A DNA stretch of 12,420 nt from Betaproteobacteria bacterium (GCA_009693345.1 SHXL01000070.1:1-12420); one strand, 5' to 3'; shown: positions 1-7,380, numbered from the stretch's first letter. Notes: generated by a model not told the origin, from the sequence alone. Program-made: numbers and translations.

Positions 1-79
1 CGCGCCGCTCGAATATTGCGCTGCAACCTGAATGGCATCCAATTCGTGCATCGCGGCCATGGATCGCATCATACCGCCG

Positions 80-85
80 TACAAT
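80..85 (+). promoter_or_regulatory. Possible -10 element before ugpB copy 1 (weak)
   Basis: TACAAT lies 9 nt before the preferred ATG at 95. I see no convincing -35 hexamer 15-19 nt upstream and no Shine-Dalgarno sequence between the hexamer and the ATG. The rest of positions 1-94 shows no recognisable gene end, Pho box or CRP-type palindrome. This is only a candidate, because one hexamer can match by chance. Confidence 0.22.
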
Positions 86-94
86 CCGTGTCCG

Positions 95-1483
95 ATGCGG
101 CGCAGCCTCGTTTCGATAATTCTTGCGGTGTTTTGCGGCGCCGCGCAGGCACAGCAGCCGGTCCAGTTCTGGCATGCGATGGGCGGGGCGCTGGGTGGCG
201 AGCTGGACGCGCTGGTGCAGCGCTTTAACGATGCGCAGAAGGATTTCCGCATCCTCGCCGAGCACAAGGGCAGCTACGAGGACGTCATGATCGGCGCGCT
301 CGCGGCGCAGCGCGCGGGGAGCGGTCCGCACCTGGTGCAGGTCTACGAGGTCGGCACCGCGCACATGATGGCCGCGAAGGGTTCGGTGCGCCCGCTCGCG
401 CAGCTGCTGGCCGAGAACGGCGAGCGCATCGAGGCGAAGTCCTTCCTGCCCGCGGTGGCGGGCTATTTTTCCGACGCCGCCGGGCAGCTGCTCGCGCTGC
501 CATTCAATATCTCGACGCCGATCCTGTTCTACAACAAGGATGCCTTCCGCAAGGCCGGGCTCGACCCGCAAAAGGCGCCGCAGACCTGGTACGAAATGCC
601 CAAGGCGATGGGCGCCCTTGTCGAATCGGGAGTCGAATGCGTCTACACCACGGTATGGCCCTCCTGGGTGCAGATCGAGAACATGAGCACCTGGCACAAC
701 CAGGACTTCGCCACCCGGGAGAACGGGCTCGCCGGCCTGGACGCGAAGCTGATATTCAATACCCACCTCATGGTGCGGCACGTCTCGATGCTGGCGTCGT
801 GGGAGCGTTCCGGTTACTTCACCTACAGCGGGCGGCGCATCGAGGGCGAGCGGCGCTTCGCGAAAGGCGAATGCGCGATGGTCACCGCGGCATCTTCGAG
901 CTACGCTGATCTGCGCCGCGAGGCGAAATTCGATTTCGGCGTCGCGCAGCTGCCCTACTACGACGACATCCGCGGCGCGCCGCATCATTCGCTGATCGGC
1001 GGCGCCGGCCTGTGGGTGCTTGCCGGCAAGCAGAACGCCGAGTACCGCGGCGTGGCGAAATTCCTCGCCTGGCTCGCGCAGCCCGAAGTGCAGGCCGAAT
1101 GGCACCAGCGCACCGGCTACGTGCCGGTCACCTGGGCTGCCTATGAGCTGACGGCGCAGAAGGGTTTCTACAAGGACCACCCCGGGCATGAAATCGCGAT
1201 CCGCCAGCTGCTCCTCAACCGGCCGACGCGCGAGTCGCGCGGCATCCGGCTGGGTGATTTCCAGGACATCCGCCTGATCCTCGAGGAGGAACTCGAAGCC
1301 GTCTGGGACGGCAAGGTGGCCCCGAAAGTCGCGCTCGACCGCGCCGCGGAGCGAGGCGACCTGATCTTGCGCCGGTTCGAGCGCGAACAGCGCGCCGGAG
1401 TGGAGCCCGCAGTGCCCCAGCGCGTTCCACGTGCTCCTGCCGGCGTTCCACGCGGGGCGAAGCCGGCGCAGAAGGCGAAGTAA
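95..1483 (+). CDS. ugpB: ABC transporter substrate-binding protein for sn-glycerol-3-phosphate / glycerophosphodiesters, UgpB family (copy 1)
   Basis: This is a periplasmic binding protein of the UgpABCE importer, 462 aa. I chose ATG 95 because it begins a standard signal peptide (MRRSLVSIILAVFCGAAQA, cut before QQ). ATG 32 and ATG 59 are in frame but would put a non-signal-like stretch in front, and an in-frame TGA sits at 29-31. None of the three starts has a clear Shine-Dalgarno sequence. UgpB hallmarks run along the whole chain: FWHAMGGALGGE after the signal, WPSW with Trp188 and Trp191 (matching the ligand-contact tryptophan pair of E. coli UgpB as I recall it), ENMSTWHNQ, EWHQRTGYVPVT and EEELEAVWDGK near the end. 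It is homologous end to end to the next gene but clearly diverged. Unlike copy 2 it ends in about 30 extra residues rich in Pro, Arg and Ala. Ligand specificity is inferred from the family and the operon. Confidence 0.88.
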   Translation: MRRSLVSIILAVFCGAAQAQQPVQFWHAMGGALGGELDALVQRFNDAQKDFRILAEHKGSYEDVMIGALAAQRAGSGPHLVQVYEVGTAHMMAAKGSVRPLAQLLAENGERIEAKSFLPAVAGYFSDAAGQLLALPFNISTPILFYNKDAFRKAGLDPQKAPQTWYEMPKAMGALVESGVECVYTTVWPSWVQIENMSTWHNQDFATRENGLAGLDAKLIFNTHLMVRHVSMLASWERSGYFTYSGRRIEGERRFAKGECAMVTAASSSYADLRREAKFDFGVAQLPYYDDIRGAPHHSLIGGAGLWVLAGKQNAEYRGVAKFLAWLAQPEVQAEWHQRTGYVPVTWAAYELTAQKGFYKDHPGHEIAIRQLLLNRPTRESRGIRLGDFQDIRLILEEELEAVWDGKVAPKVALDRAAERGDLILRRFEREQRAGVEPAVPQRVPRAPAGVPRGAKPAQKAK

Positions 1484-1509
1484 GCCGCAAATTCTTCAAC
1501 GGGTTTGGC

Positions 1510-1515
1510 TATACT
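1510..1515 (+). promoter_or_regulatory. Possible -10 element of an internal promoter before ugpB copy 2
   Basis: TATACT (5 of 6 to consensus) lies in the 70-nt gap between the two ugpB genes, the longest gap in the operon. It would place a transcription start near 1522, about 30 nt before the ATG at 1554. No good -35 hexamer is visible at the normal spacing. If it is used, copy 2 and the downstream genes could be expressed without copy 1. Confidence 0.35.
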
Positions 1516-1553
1516 CGCAGTGTCCGACCGCTACCAGCCGGGAGAGAAAAACC

Positions 1554-2864
1554 ATGAAAATCAAGAACCTTGCCATTGCATGGCTGACGTTCGGCCTGCT
1601 CAGCGCAAATGCCCACGCGCAGACCGAGATCCAGTGGTGGCATTCGATGGGCGGCGCGCTGGGCGAAGCGCTCAACGGCCTCGCCAACAAATTCAATGCG
1701 GGCCAGAAGGACTACAAGATCGTGCCGACCTTCAAGGGCTCGTACCCTGAGTCCATGACGGCGGCGATCGCGGCATTCCGTGCCGGCAACGCGCCGCACC
1801 TGCTGCAGGTGTTCGAGGTCGGTACTGCCACGATGATGGCCGCCAAGGGCGCGATCGTGCCGGTGGCGAAGGTGATGGGGGATGCAAAGGAGCCGTTCGA
1901 GCCGAAGGCGTACCTGCCCACGGTCACGGGCTACTACAGCGACCTGAAGGGCAACATGCTGTCGTTTCCCTTCAACAGCTCCACGGTGATGTTCTACATC
2001 AACAAGGACGCGTTCAAGAAGGCGGGCCTCGATCCGAACAAGGCGCCGCGGACCTGGAAGGAACTGATCGCGGCGGCGGAGAAGCTGAAGGCGTCGGGCC
2101 AGCAGTGCACGTACACGACCAGTTGGCCGTCCTGGATGCACATCGAGAACTTCAGCGCCTGGCACAACGTGCCGATCGGCACCAGGCAGAACGGCATGGG
2201 CGGATTCGACGCCCAGTTCAGCATCAATTCGCCGCTGCACGTGCGCCATATCGCGATGCTGGGCGACATGTCGAAGAAGGGCCTGTTCACCTACGCCGGC
2301 CGCACCAACCAGGGCGACGCCAAGTTCTCCAGCGGCGAGTGCGCCATGTTCAGCGGCAGCGCCGGGGCGCAGGCGGGCATCAAGAAGGCGGCCAGCTTCG
2401 ACTGGTCGATCAACTTCATTCCGTACCACGACGACGTCAAGGGCGCGCCGCAGAATTCCATCATCGGTGGCGCCTCGATCTGGATCATGGGCGGCAAGAA
2501 GCCGGAGGAATACAAGGGCGTGGCGAAGTTCATGGCGTTCCTGTCGCAGCCCGAGATCCAGATGGAATGGCATACCAGCACCGGCTACGTGCCGATCACG
2601 CGGGCCTCCTACGACCTGACGCGCAAATCCGGCTTCTACGACAAGAATCCCGGCGCCGACATGCCGGTGCGCCAACTCACCAACAAGGCGCCGACGGAGA
2701 ATTCCAAGGGCCTGCGCTTCGGCAACTTCGTGCAGGGGCGCACGGTGATCGAAGAGGAGCTGGAAGCCGTGTTCGCGGGTAAGAAGGACGCGAAGACCGC
2801 GCTCGACGAAGCGGTCAAGCGCGGCAACGAGATCCTGCGGCAGTTCGAAGCCGCCAACAAGTAA
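1554..2864 (+). CDS. ugpB: ABC transporter substrate-binding protein for sn-glycerol-3-phosphate / glycerophosphodiesters, UgpB family (copy 2)
   Basis: Second periplasmic UgpB, 436 aa, almost the length of E. coli UgpB (438 aa as I recall). The start at 1554 has a ribosome-binding site, GGAGAG, at 1541-1546, and opens a signal peptide (MKIKNLAIAWLTFGLLSANAHA, cut before QT). The frame stays open upstream to 1431, but that part runs through the end of copy 1 and lacks signal-like sequence. Family blocks are WWHSMGGALGEAL, WPSW with Trp191 and Trp194, ENFSAWHN, APQNSIIGGASIWIMGGK, EWHTSTGYVPIT, DLTRKSGFYDKNPGAD and EEELEAVFAGKK. This copy is closer than copy 1 to the E. coli sequence as I remember it, so it is the likelier main receptor for UgpAE. 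ugpA follows 14 nt downstream. Confidence 0.92.
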   Translation: MKIKNLAIAWLTFGLLSANAHAQTEIQWWHSMGGALGEALNGLANKFNAGQKDYKIVPTFKGSYPESMTAAIAAFRAGNAPHLLQVFEVGTATMMAAKGAIVPVAKVMGDAKEPFEPKAYLPTVTGYYSDLKGNMLSFPFNSSTVMFYINKDAFKKAGLDPNKAPRTWKELIAAAEKLKASGQQCTYTTSWPSWMHIENFSAWHNVPIGTRQNGMGGFDAQFSINSPLHVRHIAMLGDMSKKGLFTYAGRTNQGDAKFSSGECAMFSGSAGAQAGIKKAASFDWSINFIPYHDDVKGAPQNSIIGGASIWIMGGKKPEEYKGVAKFMAFLSQPEIQMEWHTSTGYVPITRASYDLTRKSGFYDKNPGADMPVRQLTNKAPTENSKGLRFGNFVQGRTVIEEELEAVFAGKKDAKTALDEAVKRGNEILRQFEAANK

Positions 2865-2866
2865 CT

Positions 2867-2879
2867 CGGGGTAAACCCG
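2867..2879 (+). promoter_or_regulatory. Small hairpin covering the ugpA ribosome-binding site and start
   Basis: CGGG (2867-2870) can pair with CCCG (2876-2879) around the loop GTAAA. The left arm contains the GGGG used as Shine-Dalgarno sequence and the right arm includes the G of the GTG start. It could lower ugpA translation relative to the binding protein, as importers usually need, but a 4-bp stem is weak evidence. Confidence 0.25.
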
Positions 2880-3760
2880 TGGAAAAGCGGGTCGTCTTTC
2901 GGTCTGCGTGGCTGCCGTATGTGCTGGTGGCCCCGCAGATCGTGATCACGATCCTCTTTTTCTTCTGGCCGGCGGTGCAGGCGGTCTGGTTTTCGTTCCA
3001 GCTGCAGGATGCCTTCGGCCTGAAGACCCAATTCGTCGGGCTGCAGAATTTCACCGCGCTGTTCAAGGACGGCAACTACCTCGAGTCGTTCAAGGTCACC
3101 GCGCTGTTCAGCGTGCTGGTGGCTTTTTCCGGCCTCGCGGTCTCTCTGCTGTTCGCGACCATGGCCGACCGCGTGGTGCGGGGGGCGCTCGCCTACAAGA
3201 CGCTGCTCATCTGGCCCTACGCGGTGGCGCCCGCGATCGCGGGCGTGCTGTGGGCGTTCCTGTTCGCGCCCTCGATCGGCATCGTGACCTACGTGCTCAA
3301 GGGCATGGGGGTGGACTGGAACTGGATCATCAAGGGCGATCAGGCGATGCTGCTGGTGGTGATCGCCTCGGTGTGGAAGCAGATTTCGTACAACTTCCTG
3401 TTTTTCTTCGCCGGCCTGCAGTCGATCCCGAAGTCGCTCATCGAGGCGGCGGCGATCGACGGCGCCGGGCCGCTGCGCAGGTTCTGGACCATCGTCTTCC
3501 CGCTGCTTTCACCCACCACCTTCTTCCTGCTGGTGGTCAACATCGTCTACGCCTTCTTCGACACGTTCGGCGTGATCGATGCGACCACGCAGGGCGGCCC
3601 GGGACAGGCGACCAATATCCTCGTCTACAAGGTTTACCACGACGGGGTCAAGGCGGCCGACCTGGGCGGCTCCTCCGCGCAGTCGGTGATCCTGATGGTG
3701 ATCGTCATCGCGCTGACGGTGGTGCAGTTCCGCTTCGTCGAACGCCGGGTCCAGTACTAG
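2879..3760 (+). CDS. ugpA: Glycerol-3-phosphate ABC transporter permease UgpA
   Basis: Inner-membrane channel subunit of the Ugp importer, 293 aa, forming a heterodimer with UgpE. It starts at GTG 2879 with GGGG at 2868-2871 as ribosome-binding site. It has the MalF/UgpA-type layout: a first membrane segment near residues 12-34 (LPYVLVAPQIVITILFFFWP), further hydrophobic segments, and the cytoplasmic coupling loop EAAAIDGAGPLRRFW starting at Glu189, which docks on the ATPase. About six membrane segments are visible as hydrophobic stretches. It lies 14 nt after ugpB copy 2 and 12 nt before ugpE, so one transcript is very likely. Binding-protein-dependent permease is certain; the Ugp assignment rests on sequence resemblance and on the UgpB neighbours. 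Confidence 0.93.
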   Translation: MEKRVVFRSAWLPYVLVAPQIVITILFFFWPAVQAVWFSFQLQDAFGLKTQFVGLQNFTALFKDGNYLESFKVTALFSVLVAFSGLAVSLLFATMADRVVRGALAYKTLLIWPYAVAPAIAGVLWAFLFAPSIGIVTYVLKGMGVDWNWIIKGDQAMLLVVIASVWKQISYNFLFFFAGLQSIPKSLIEAAAIDGAGPLRRFWTIVFPLLSPTTFFLLVVNIVYAFFDTFGVIDATTQGGPGQATNILVYKVYHDGVKAADLGGSSAQSVILMVIVIALTVVQFRFVERRVQY

Positions 3761-3772
3761 AGAGGCGAATCC

Positions 3773-4621
3773 GTGGTCGAGAACCGTCCCTGGCTCAATT
3801 TCCTGGCACACGCGGTGCTGATCGCGGGCGTGCTGGCGGTTGCGTTTCCGCTCTACGTGACGTTCGTCGCCTCGACTCTGAGCTTCAAGGAAATCATGCA
3901 GGTGCCGATGCCGCTGCTGCCCGGCAGCCACCTCGTGGAGAACTACTCGCAGGTGCTCTCGGGCGGCACCACGACCGGCTCCAAGGCCGCCGTCTCGCAC
4001 ATGCTGGTCAACAGCCTGGTGATGGCGTTGGCGATCCCGCTGGGCAAGATCACGATCTCGATCATCGCCTCCTTCGCCATCGTCTATTTCCGTTTTCCGC
4101 TGCGCATGTTCTTTTTCTGGATGATCTTTGTCACCCTGATGCTGCCGGTCGAAGTGCGCATCATCCCGACCCTGCAGGTGATCACGGACCTGAAGATGAA
4201 CAATACCTACGCGGGGCTTACGATCCCGCTGATCGCCTCGGCCACCGCCACGTTCCTGTTCCGGCAGTTCTTCATGACCGTTCCGGACGAGCTGGCCGAG
4301 GCCGCGCGCGTGGATGGTGCCGGTCCGATGCGCTTCTTCTGGGACGTGCTGATGCCGCTGTCGAAGACCACCATGGCGGCGCTGTTCGTGATCCAGTTCA
4401 TCTACGGCTGGAACCAGTACCTGTGGCCGCTGCTCGTTGCCACCGACGAGTCCATGTACACCACGGTGATCGGCATCAAGCGCATGATCGTCGGCAGCGA
4501 CGCGGCGAACGAATGGAACCTGATCATGGCCACCGCGATCCTCGCGATGCTGCCGCCGGCGCTGGTGGTGGTGCTGATGCAGAAATGGTTCGTCAAGGGC
4601 CTCGTGGAGACGGAAAAATAA
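3773..4621 (+). CDS. ugpE: Glycerol-3-phosphate ABC transporter permease UgpE
   Basis: Second channel subunit, 282 aa, of the MalG/UgpE type. It starts at GTG 3773 behind AGAGG at 3761-3765. The N-terminal membrane segment (residues about 8-25) leads into a periplasmic stretch ending around LLPGSHLVENYSQVL, typical of this family. The coupling motif EAARVDGAGPMRFFW starts at Glu176 and is followed by hydrophobic segments containing the FIYGWNQYLWPLL block common to UgpE proteins. Its TAA shares one base with the ATG of ugpC (TAATG), the usual sign of translational coupling and equal production of permease and ATPase. Nothing is missing or odd in length. Confidence 0.93.
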   Translation: MVENRPWLNFLAHAVLIAGVLAVAFPLYVTFVASTLSFKEIMQVPMPLLPGSHLVENYSQVLSGGTTTGSKAAVSHMLVNSLVMALAIPLGKITISIIASFAIVYFRFPLRMFFFWMIFVTLMLPVEVRIIPTLQVITDLKMNNTYAGLTIPLIASATATFLFRQFFMTVPDELAEAARVDGAGPMRFFWDVLMPLSKTTMAALFVIQFIYGWNQYLWPLLVATDESMYTTVIGIKRMIVGSDAANEWNLIMATAILAMLPPALVVVLMQKWFVKGLVETEK

Positions 4622-5616
4622 TGGCCGCCGTATCGTTTCGCGACGTCCGCAAGAGCTATACGCCGGAATTGCAGGTGATCCACGGCGTGAGCATGGAGAT
4701 CAAGGACGGCGAATTCATCGTCATCCTCGGCCCCTCGGGTTGCGGCAAGTCCACGCTGCTGCGCATGGTGGCGGGGCTGGAGACCGTCACCGCGGGCGAG
4801 ATCGCGATAGGGGATCGCGTGGTCAACAATCTCGAGCCCAAGGACCGCGACATCGCCATGGTGTTCCAGAACTACGCGCTCTATCCGCACATGAGCGTCT
4901 TCGACAACATGTCTTATGGTTTGCGCATCAGAGGTCTTTCTTCTTCGGAAATTTCAGAGAGAGTCAACAGGGCTGCCGAAATCCTGGAACTGAAGAAATT
5001 TCTCGACAGGAGGCCGCGCGCGCTTTCCGGCGGGCAGCGCCAGCGCGTCGCCATGGGCCGCGCCATCGTGCGTGAACCGCAGGTGTTCCTGTTCGACGAA
5101 CCGCTGTCGAACCTCGACGCCAAGCTTCGAGTGCAGATGCGTGCCGAGCTGCAGGCGCTGCACCGGCGCCTCGGAACGACGAGCCTGTTCGTCACCCACG
5201 ACCAGGTGGAGGCGATGACCCTCGCGCAACGCATGATCGTGATGAATGCCGGTCGCGCCGAGCAGATCGGCGCACCGCTCGAAATCTACGCCAGGCCCGC
5301 CACCACCTTCGTCGCGGGCTTCATCGGCTCGCCGCCGATGAACCTTATTCCCAGGGACGGCAAGCTGCTCGGCATCCGGCCGGAGCATCTTGAACCTTGT
5401 GCCGCATCCGATGCAATGCTCACGATCGACGTCGACCTGATCGAACCCTTGGGCGCGGATATCCTGGTGTACGGACACATCGGGGACCGGGACAGTGCGC
5501 GCGTCGCCGCGCGACTGCCTGCCGATGCAAAAGTGCAGGCCGGCAAACTTGCGGTGCGATATGCCCCGGGCAACGTGCACTGGTTCGATCAGGCCAGCGG
5601 CAGGCGCATTGATTGA
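4621..5616 (+). CDS. ugpC: Glycerol-3-phosphate ABC transporter ATP-binding protein UgpC
   Basis: MalK-type ATPase powering the importer at the cytoplasmic face, 331 aa, somewhat shorter than E. coli UgpC (356 aa as I recall). All nucleotide-binding motifs are intact: Walker A GPSGCGKST at 37-45 (Lys43), Q-loop Gln83, signature LSGGQ at 135-139, Walker B VFLFDE at 155-160 (Glu160), D-loop SNLD at 163-166 and the switch His193. A C-terminal regulatory (TOBE/OB-fold) domain follows, with GIRPEHLEP and a shortened end that probably accounts for the length. The ATG overlaps the ugpE stop. The frame is open far upstream, but only as a shadow of ugpA and ugpE. Codons 98-131, between Q-loop and signature, are unusually AT-rich and hold five AGA/AGG arginines, while the rest of the gene mostly uses CGC/CGT. 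Confidence 0.94.
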   Translation: MAAVSFRDVRKSYTPELQVIHGVSMEIKDGEFIVILGPSGCGKSTLLRMVAGLETVTAGEIAIGDRVVNNLEPKDRDIAMVFQNYALYPHMSVFDNMSYGLRIRGLSSSEISERVNRAAEILELKKFLDRRPRALSGGQRQRVAMGRAIVREPQVFLFDEPLSNLDAKLRVQMRAELQALHRRLGTTSLFVTHDQVEAMTLAQRMIVMNAGRAEQIGAPLEIYARPATTFVAGFIGSPPMNLIPRDGKLLGIRPEHLEPCAASDAMLTIDVDLIEPLGADILVYGHIGDRDSARVAARLPADAKVQAGKLAVRYAPGNVHWFDQASGRRID

Positions 5617-5626
5617 CAGGCGGCGC

Positions 5627-6577
5627 GTGAACAGTCTGTCGGCCATGACGTTGTGCCTCGTCGTCTGCGGGGCGCAGGCGCTGGATCTGCAGGGGCACCG
5701 TGGCGCGCGCGGCCTCGCGCCCGAGAACACGCTGCCCGCGTTCCAGCGTGCGCTCGAGTTCGCGGTGACGACGCTCGAGCTGGACATCGCGATCACCAGC
5801 GACGGCGTGGTCGTCATTTCGCACGACCCGTTCCTGAATCCGGACATCACGCGTGATGCCGCGGGACGCTTCCTCGAGCAGCGCGGGCCTGCGATCAATT
5901 CGCTGACCTGGGTGCAGCTCCAGGCCTACGACGTGGGGCGTATCAAGCCCGGGACCGACTATGCCCGCCAGTTTCCGGATCAGCGGCCGGTCGACGGCAC
6001 GCGTATCCCGCGTCTCGCCGACCTGTTCGACCTGGTGAAGCGCTCGGGCGACGACAAGGTTCGCTTCGACATCGAGACCAAGCTTTCGCCCGACAAGCCT
6101 GACGAGACGCTCCTGCCCGAGCCGTTCGCGCGCGCGGTGGTGAACGAAATCCGCAAGGCGGGCATGGCCGCCCGGACGCAGATTCAGTCTTTCGACTGGC
6201 GCACGCTGCAGGTGGTGCAGAGGATCGCGCCGGAAATCGCCACGGCCTATCTCACGGCGCAACGGCGCTTCGACAACATCGGCGCGGACCGGCCCGAAGG
6301 CTCGCGCTGGACGGCCGGATTCCAGTACCGCCAGCACGGCTCGATCCCGAAGATGATCAAGGCCGCCGGCGGCAGTCATTGGTCGGCGTACTTCGGCGAT
6401 CTCGATTCTCAGAAGGTGCAGGAGGCCCGGGCGCTGGGTCTCAAGGTCCTGGCGTGGACGGTGAACGACCCGGCCGACATGGCGCGGCTGATCGGCTACG
6501 GGCTTGACGGGCTCATCACCGACCGCCCCGACCTCGCGCGCAGGCTGCTGGAAGAGCGCGGCATCCGGTGGCGCTGA
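5627..6577 (+). CDS. Glycerophosphodiester phosphodiesterase, exported (GlpQ-like)
   Basis: Hydrolyses glycerophosphodiesters such as glycerophosphocholine to sn-glycerol-3-phosphate and an alcohol. It is 316 aa from GTG 5627 (AGGCGG at 5618-5623 just upstream). Catalytic GDPD residues are all present: His24-Arg25 (GHRGARG), Glu33 (PENT), Glu51 and Asp53 (ELDI), His66-Asp67 (SHDP) and Glu150-Lys152 (DIETK). The C-terminus has the family block AWTVNDPADMARLIGYGLDGLITDRPD. The first 18 residues end in LCLVVCGAQA, which looks like a signal peptide and suggests the periplasm. The start is uncertain: GTG gives no positive charge before the hydrophobic core, whereas beginning at or before the ATT at 5612 would add Asp-Arg-Arg-Arg. 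An ATG at 5561 inside ugpC is another option. It lies 10 nt after ugpC and overlaps the next gene by 10 nt. Confidence 0.86.
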   Translation: MNSLSAMTLCLVVCGAQALDLQGHRGARGLAPENTLPAFQRALEFAVTTLELDIAITSDGVVVISHDPFLNPDITRDAAGRFLEQRGPAINSLTWVQLQAYDVGRIKPGTDYARQFPDQRPVDGTRIPRLADLFDLVKRSGDDKVRFDIETKLSPDKPDETLLPEPFARAVVNEIRKAGMAARTQIQSFDWRTLQVVQRIAPEIATAYLTAQRRFDNIGADRPEGSRWTAGFQYRQHGSIPKMIKAAGGSHWSAYFGDLDSQKVQEARALGLKVLAWTVNDPADMARLIGYGLDGLITDRPDLARRLLEERGIRWR

Positions 6578-7296
6578 GGGTGAACTGGCCCTATCCCGGA
6601 ATCGTCGCGCACCGCGGCGGCGGCGCGCTCGCGCCCGAGAACACGCTGGGCGCGATCCGGCTTGGCGCCTCGATGGGTTTCAAGGGCGTGGAGTTTGATG
6701 TCATGCTGGCCGGCGACGGCACTCCGGTGGTGATTCATGATGAGACGGTCGACCGCACTACCAATGGCCGCGGCGCGGTGCCGGAAATGTCTTACGCTGA
6801 ACTTTCGCAATTGAGCATTGAAGGAAACGAAAGAATTCCAACATTCGAAGACGCGGGACGCTTGTGCCGCGAACTCGGCGTCTGGGCGAACGTCGAGATC
6901 AAGCCGGCAAAGGGGCACGAGCGGGCGACCGGCGAGGCGGTGGCGCGCATGGCGCGCGAGCAATGGCTCGGGGCGCCGCTCGCGCCCGTGCTGTCCTCCT
7001 TTTCCGTCGAGGCGCTGGCAGGGGCGCGGTCGGTGGCGCCCGGCGTGCCGCGCGGCTACCTTGTGGACCGGATCCCGGCTGACTGGCGCGAGACGATGCG
7101 GCGGCTCGGCTGCATTGCACTGCACTGCAACTACAAATCGCTGACGGAAAAACTCGCGGACGAAATCCACGGCGACGGCTATGCGATCGTGCTGTGGACC
7201 GTGAACGAGCCGGAAATCGCGCGGCAGATGCTCGCCTTTGGCGCTGATTGCCTGGTTACCGACGCCCTGGATCGAATTGGCGCGGATTTTCGGTAA
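6568..7296 (+). CDS. ugpQ: Cytosolic glycerophosphodiester phosphodiesterase UgpQ
   Basis: Second GDPD-family enzyme, 242 aa, near the 247 aa of E. coli UgpQ, without signal peptide and so cytosolic. It would cut diesters imported intact by UgpABCE, releasing glycerol-3-phosphate inside the cell. Active-site residues: His15-Arg16 (AHRGGG), Glu24 (PENT), Glu42 and Asp44 (EFDV), His57-Asp58 (VIHDETVDRTTNG) and Glu110-Lys112 (VEIKP). WTVNEPEIARQMLAFGADCLVTD closes the barrel. I chose GTG 6568, which overlaps the previous gene by 10 nt and has GGAAGAG at 6550-6556. GTG 6580 also fits the frame but has GAGG directly against it. It is related to the preceding gene but has no hydrophobic leader. Codons at about 6786-6852 are locally AT-rich. 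Confidence 0.93.
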   Translation: MALRVNWPYPGIVAHRGGGALAPENTLGAIRLGASMGFKGVEFDVMLAGDGTPVVIHDETVDRTTNGRGAVPEMSYAELSQLSIEGNERIPTFEDAGRLCRELGVWANVEIKPAKGHERATGEAVARMAREQWLGAPLAPVLSSFSVEALAGARSVAPGVPRGYLVDRIPADWRETMRRLGCIALHCNYKSLTEKLADEIHGDGYAIVLWTVNEPEIARQMLAFGADCLVTDALDRIGADFR

Positions 7297-7307
7297 CAAG
7301 GCGTTAC
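7293..7307. other. Short inverted repeat at the end of the ugp operon
   Basis: GTAAC (7293-7297) and GTTAC (7303-7307) are perfect 5-bp arms around AAGGC, overlapping the ugpQ stop. There is no following T-run and the stem is short, so this is not a convincing terminator. The rest of the 84-nt gap before the next gene holds only that gene's ribosome-binding site. Confidence 0.25.
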
Positions 7308-7380
7308 AACTTGCCGTTTGCTTCCGCACCGCTGCAGCGTTATTCGCTCGCAAGTCTTTCAATCAAGGAGAAGCGAAACC

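Noticed and set aside
1..94. PhoB box or CRP site controlling the ugp operon
   Set aside because: In E. coli ugp is controlled by phosphate and carbon supply, but I find no CTGTCAT-type direct repeat or TGTGA palindrome here or in 1484-1553. The real control region may lie left of the window.
1509..2675. Long open frame of 388 codons on the minus strand across ugpB copy 2
   Set aside because: It is antisense to a clear ugpB, and its composition (Arg, His, Leu, Ala rich, no motif) is typical of a shadow frame in GC-rich DNA.
95..2864. Assembly error duplicating one ugpB gene
   Set aside because: The two copies differ at many positions along their whole length, in signal peptide and in C-terminus, so they are not a duplicated read or contig artefact.
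2908..4620. Open frame running through ugpA and ugpE in phase with ugpC, suggesting a giant fusion
   Set aside because: The upstream part is low-complexity Arg/Gly/Ala sequence in another frame of ugpA and ugpE. UgpC homology starts exactly at ATG 4621.
7110..7135. TGCA-rich micro-repeat in ugpQ (TGCATTGCACTGCACTGCA)
   Set aside because: It is short, lies in frame and encodes a plausible Cys-Ile-Ala-Leu-His-Cys stretch, so it needs no separate explanation.
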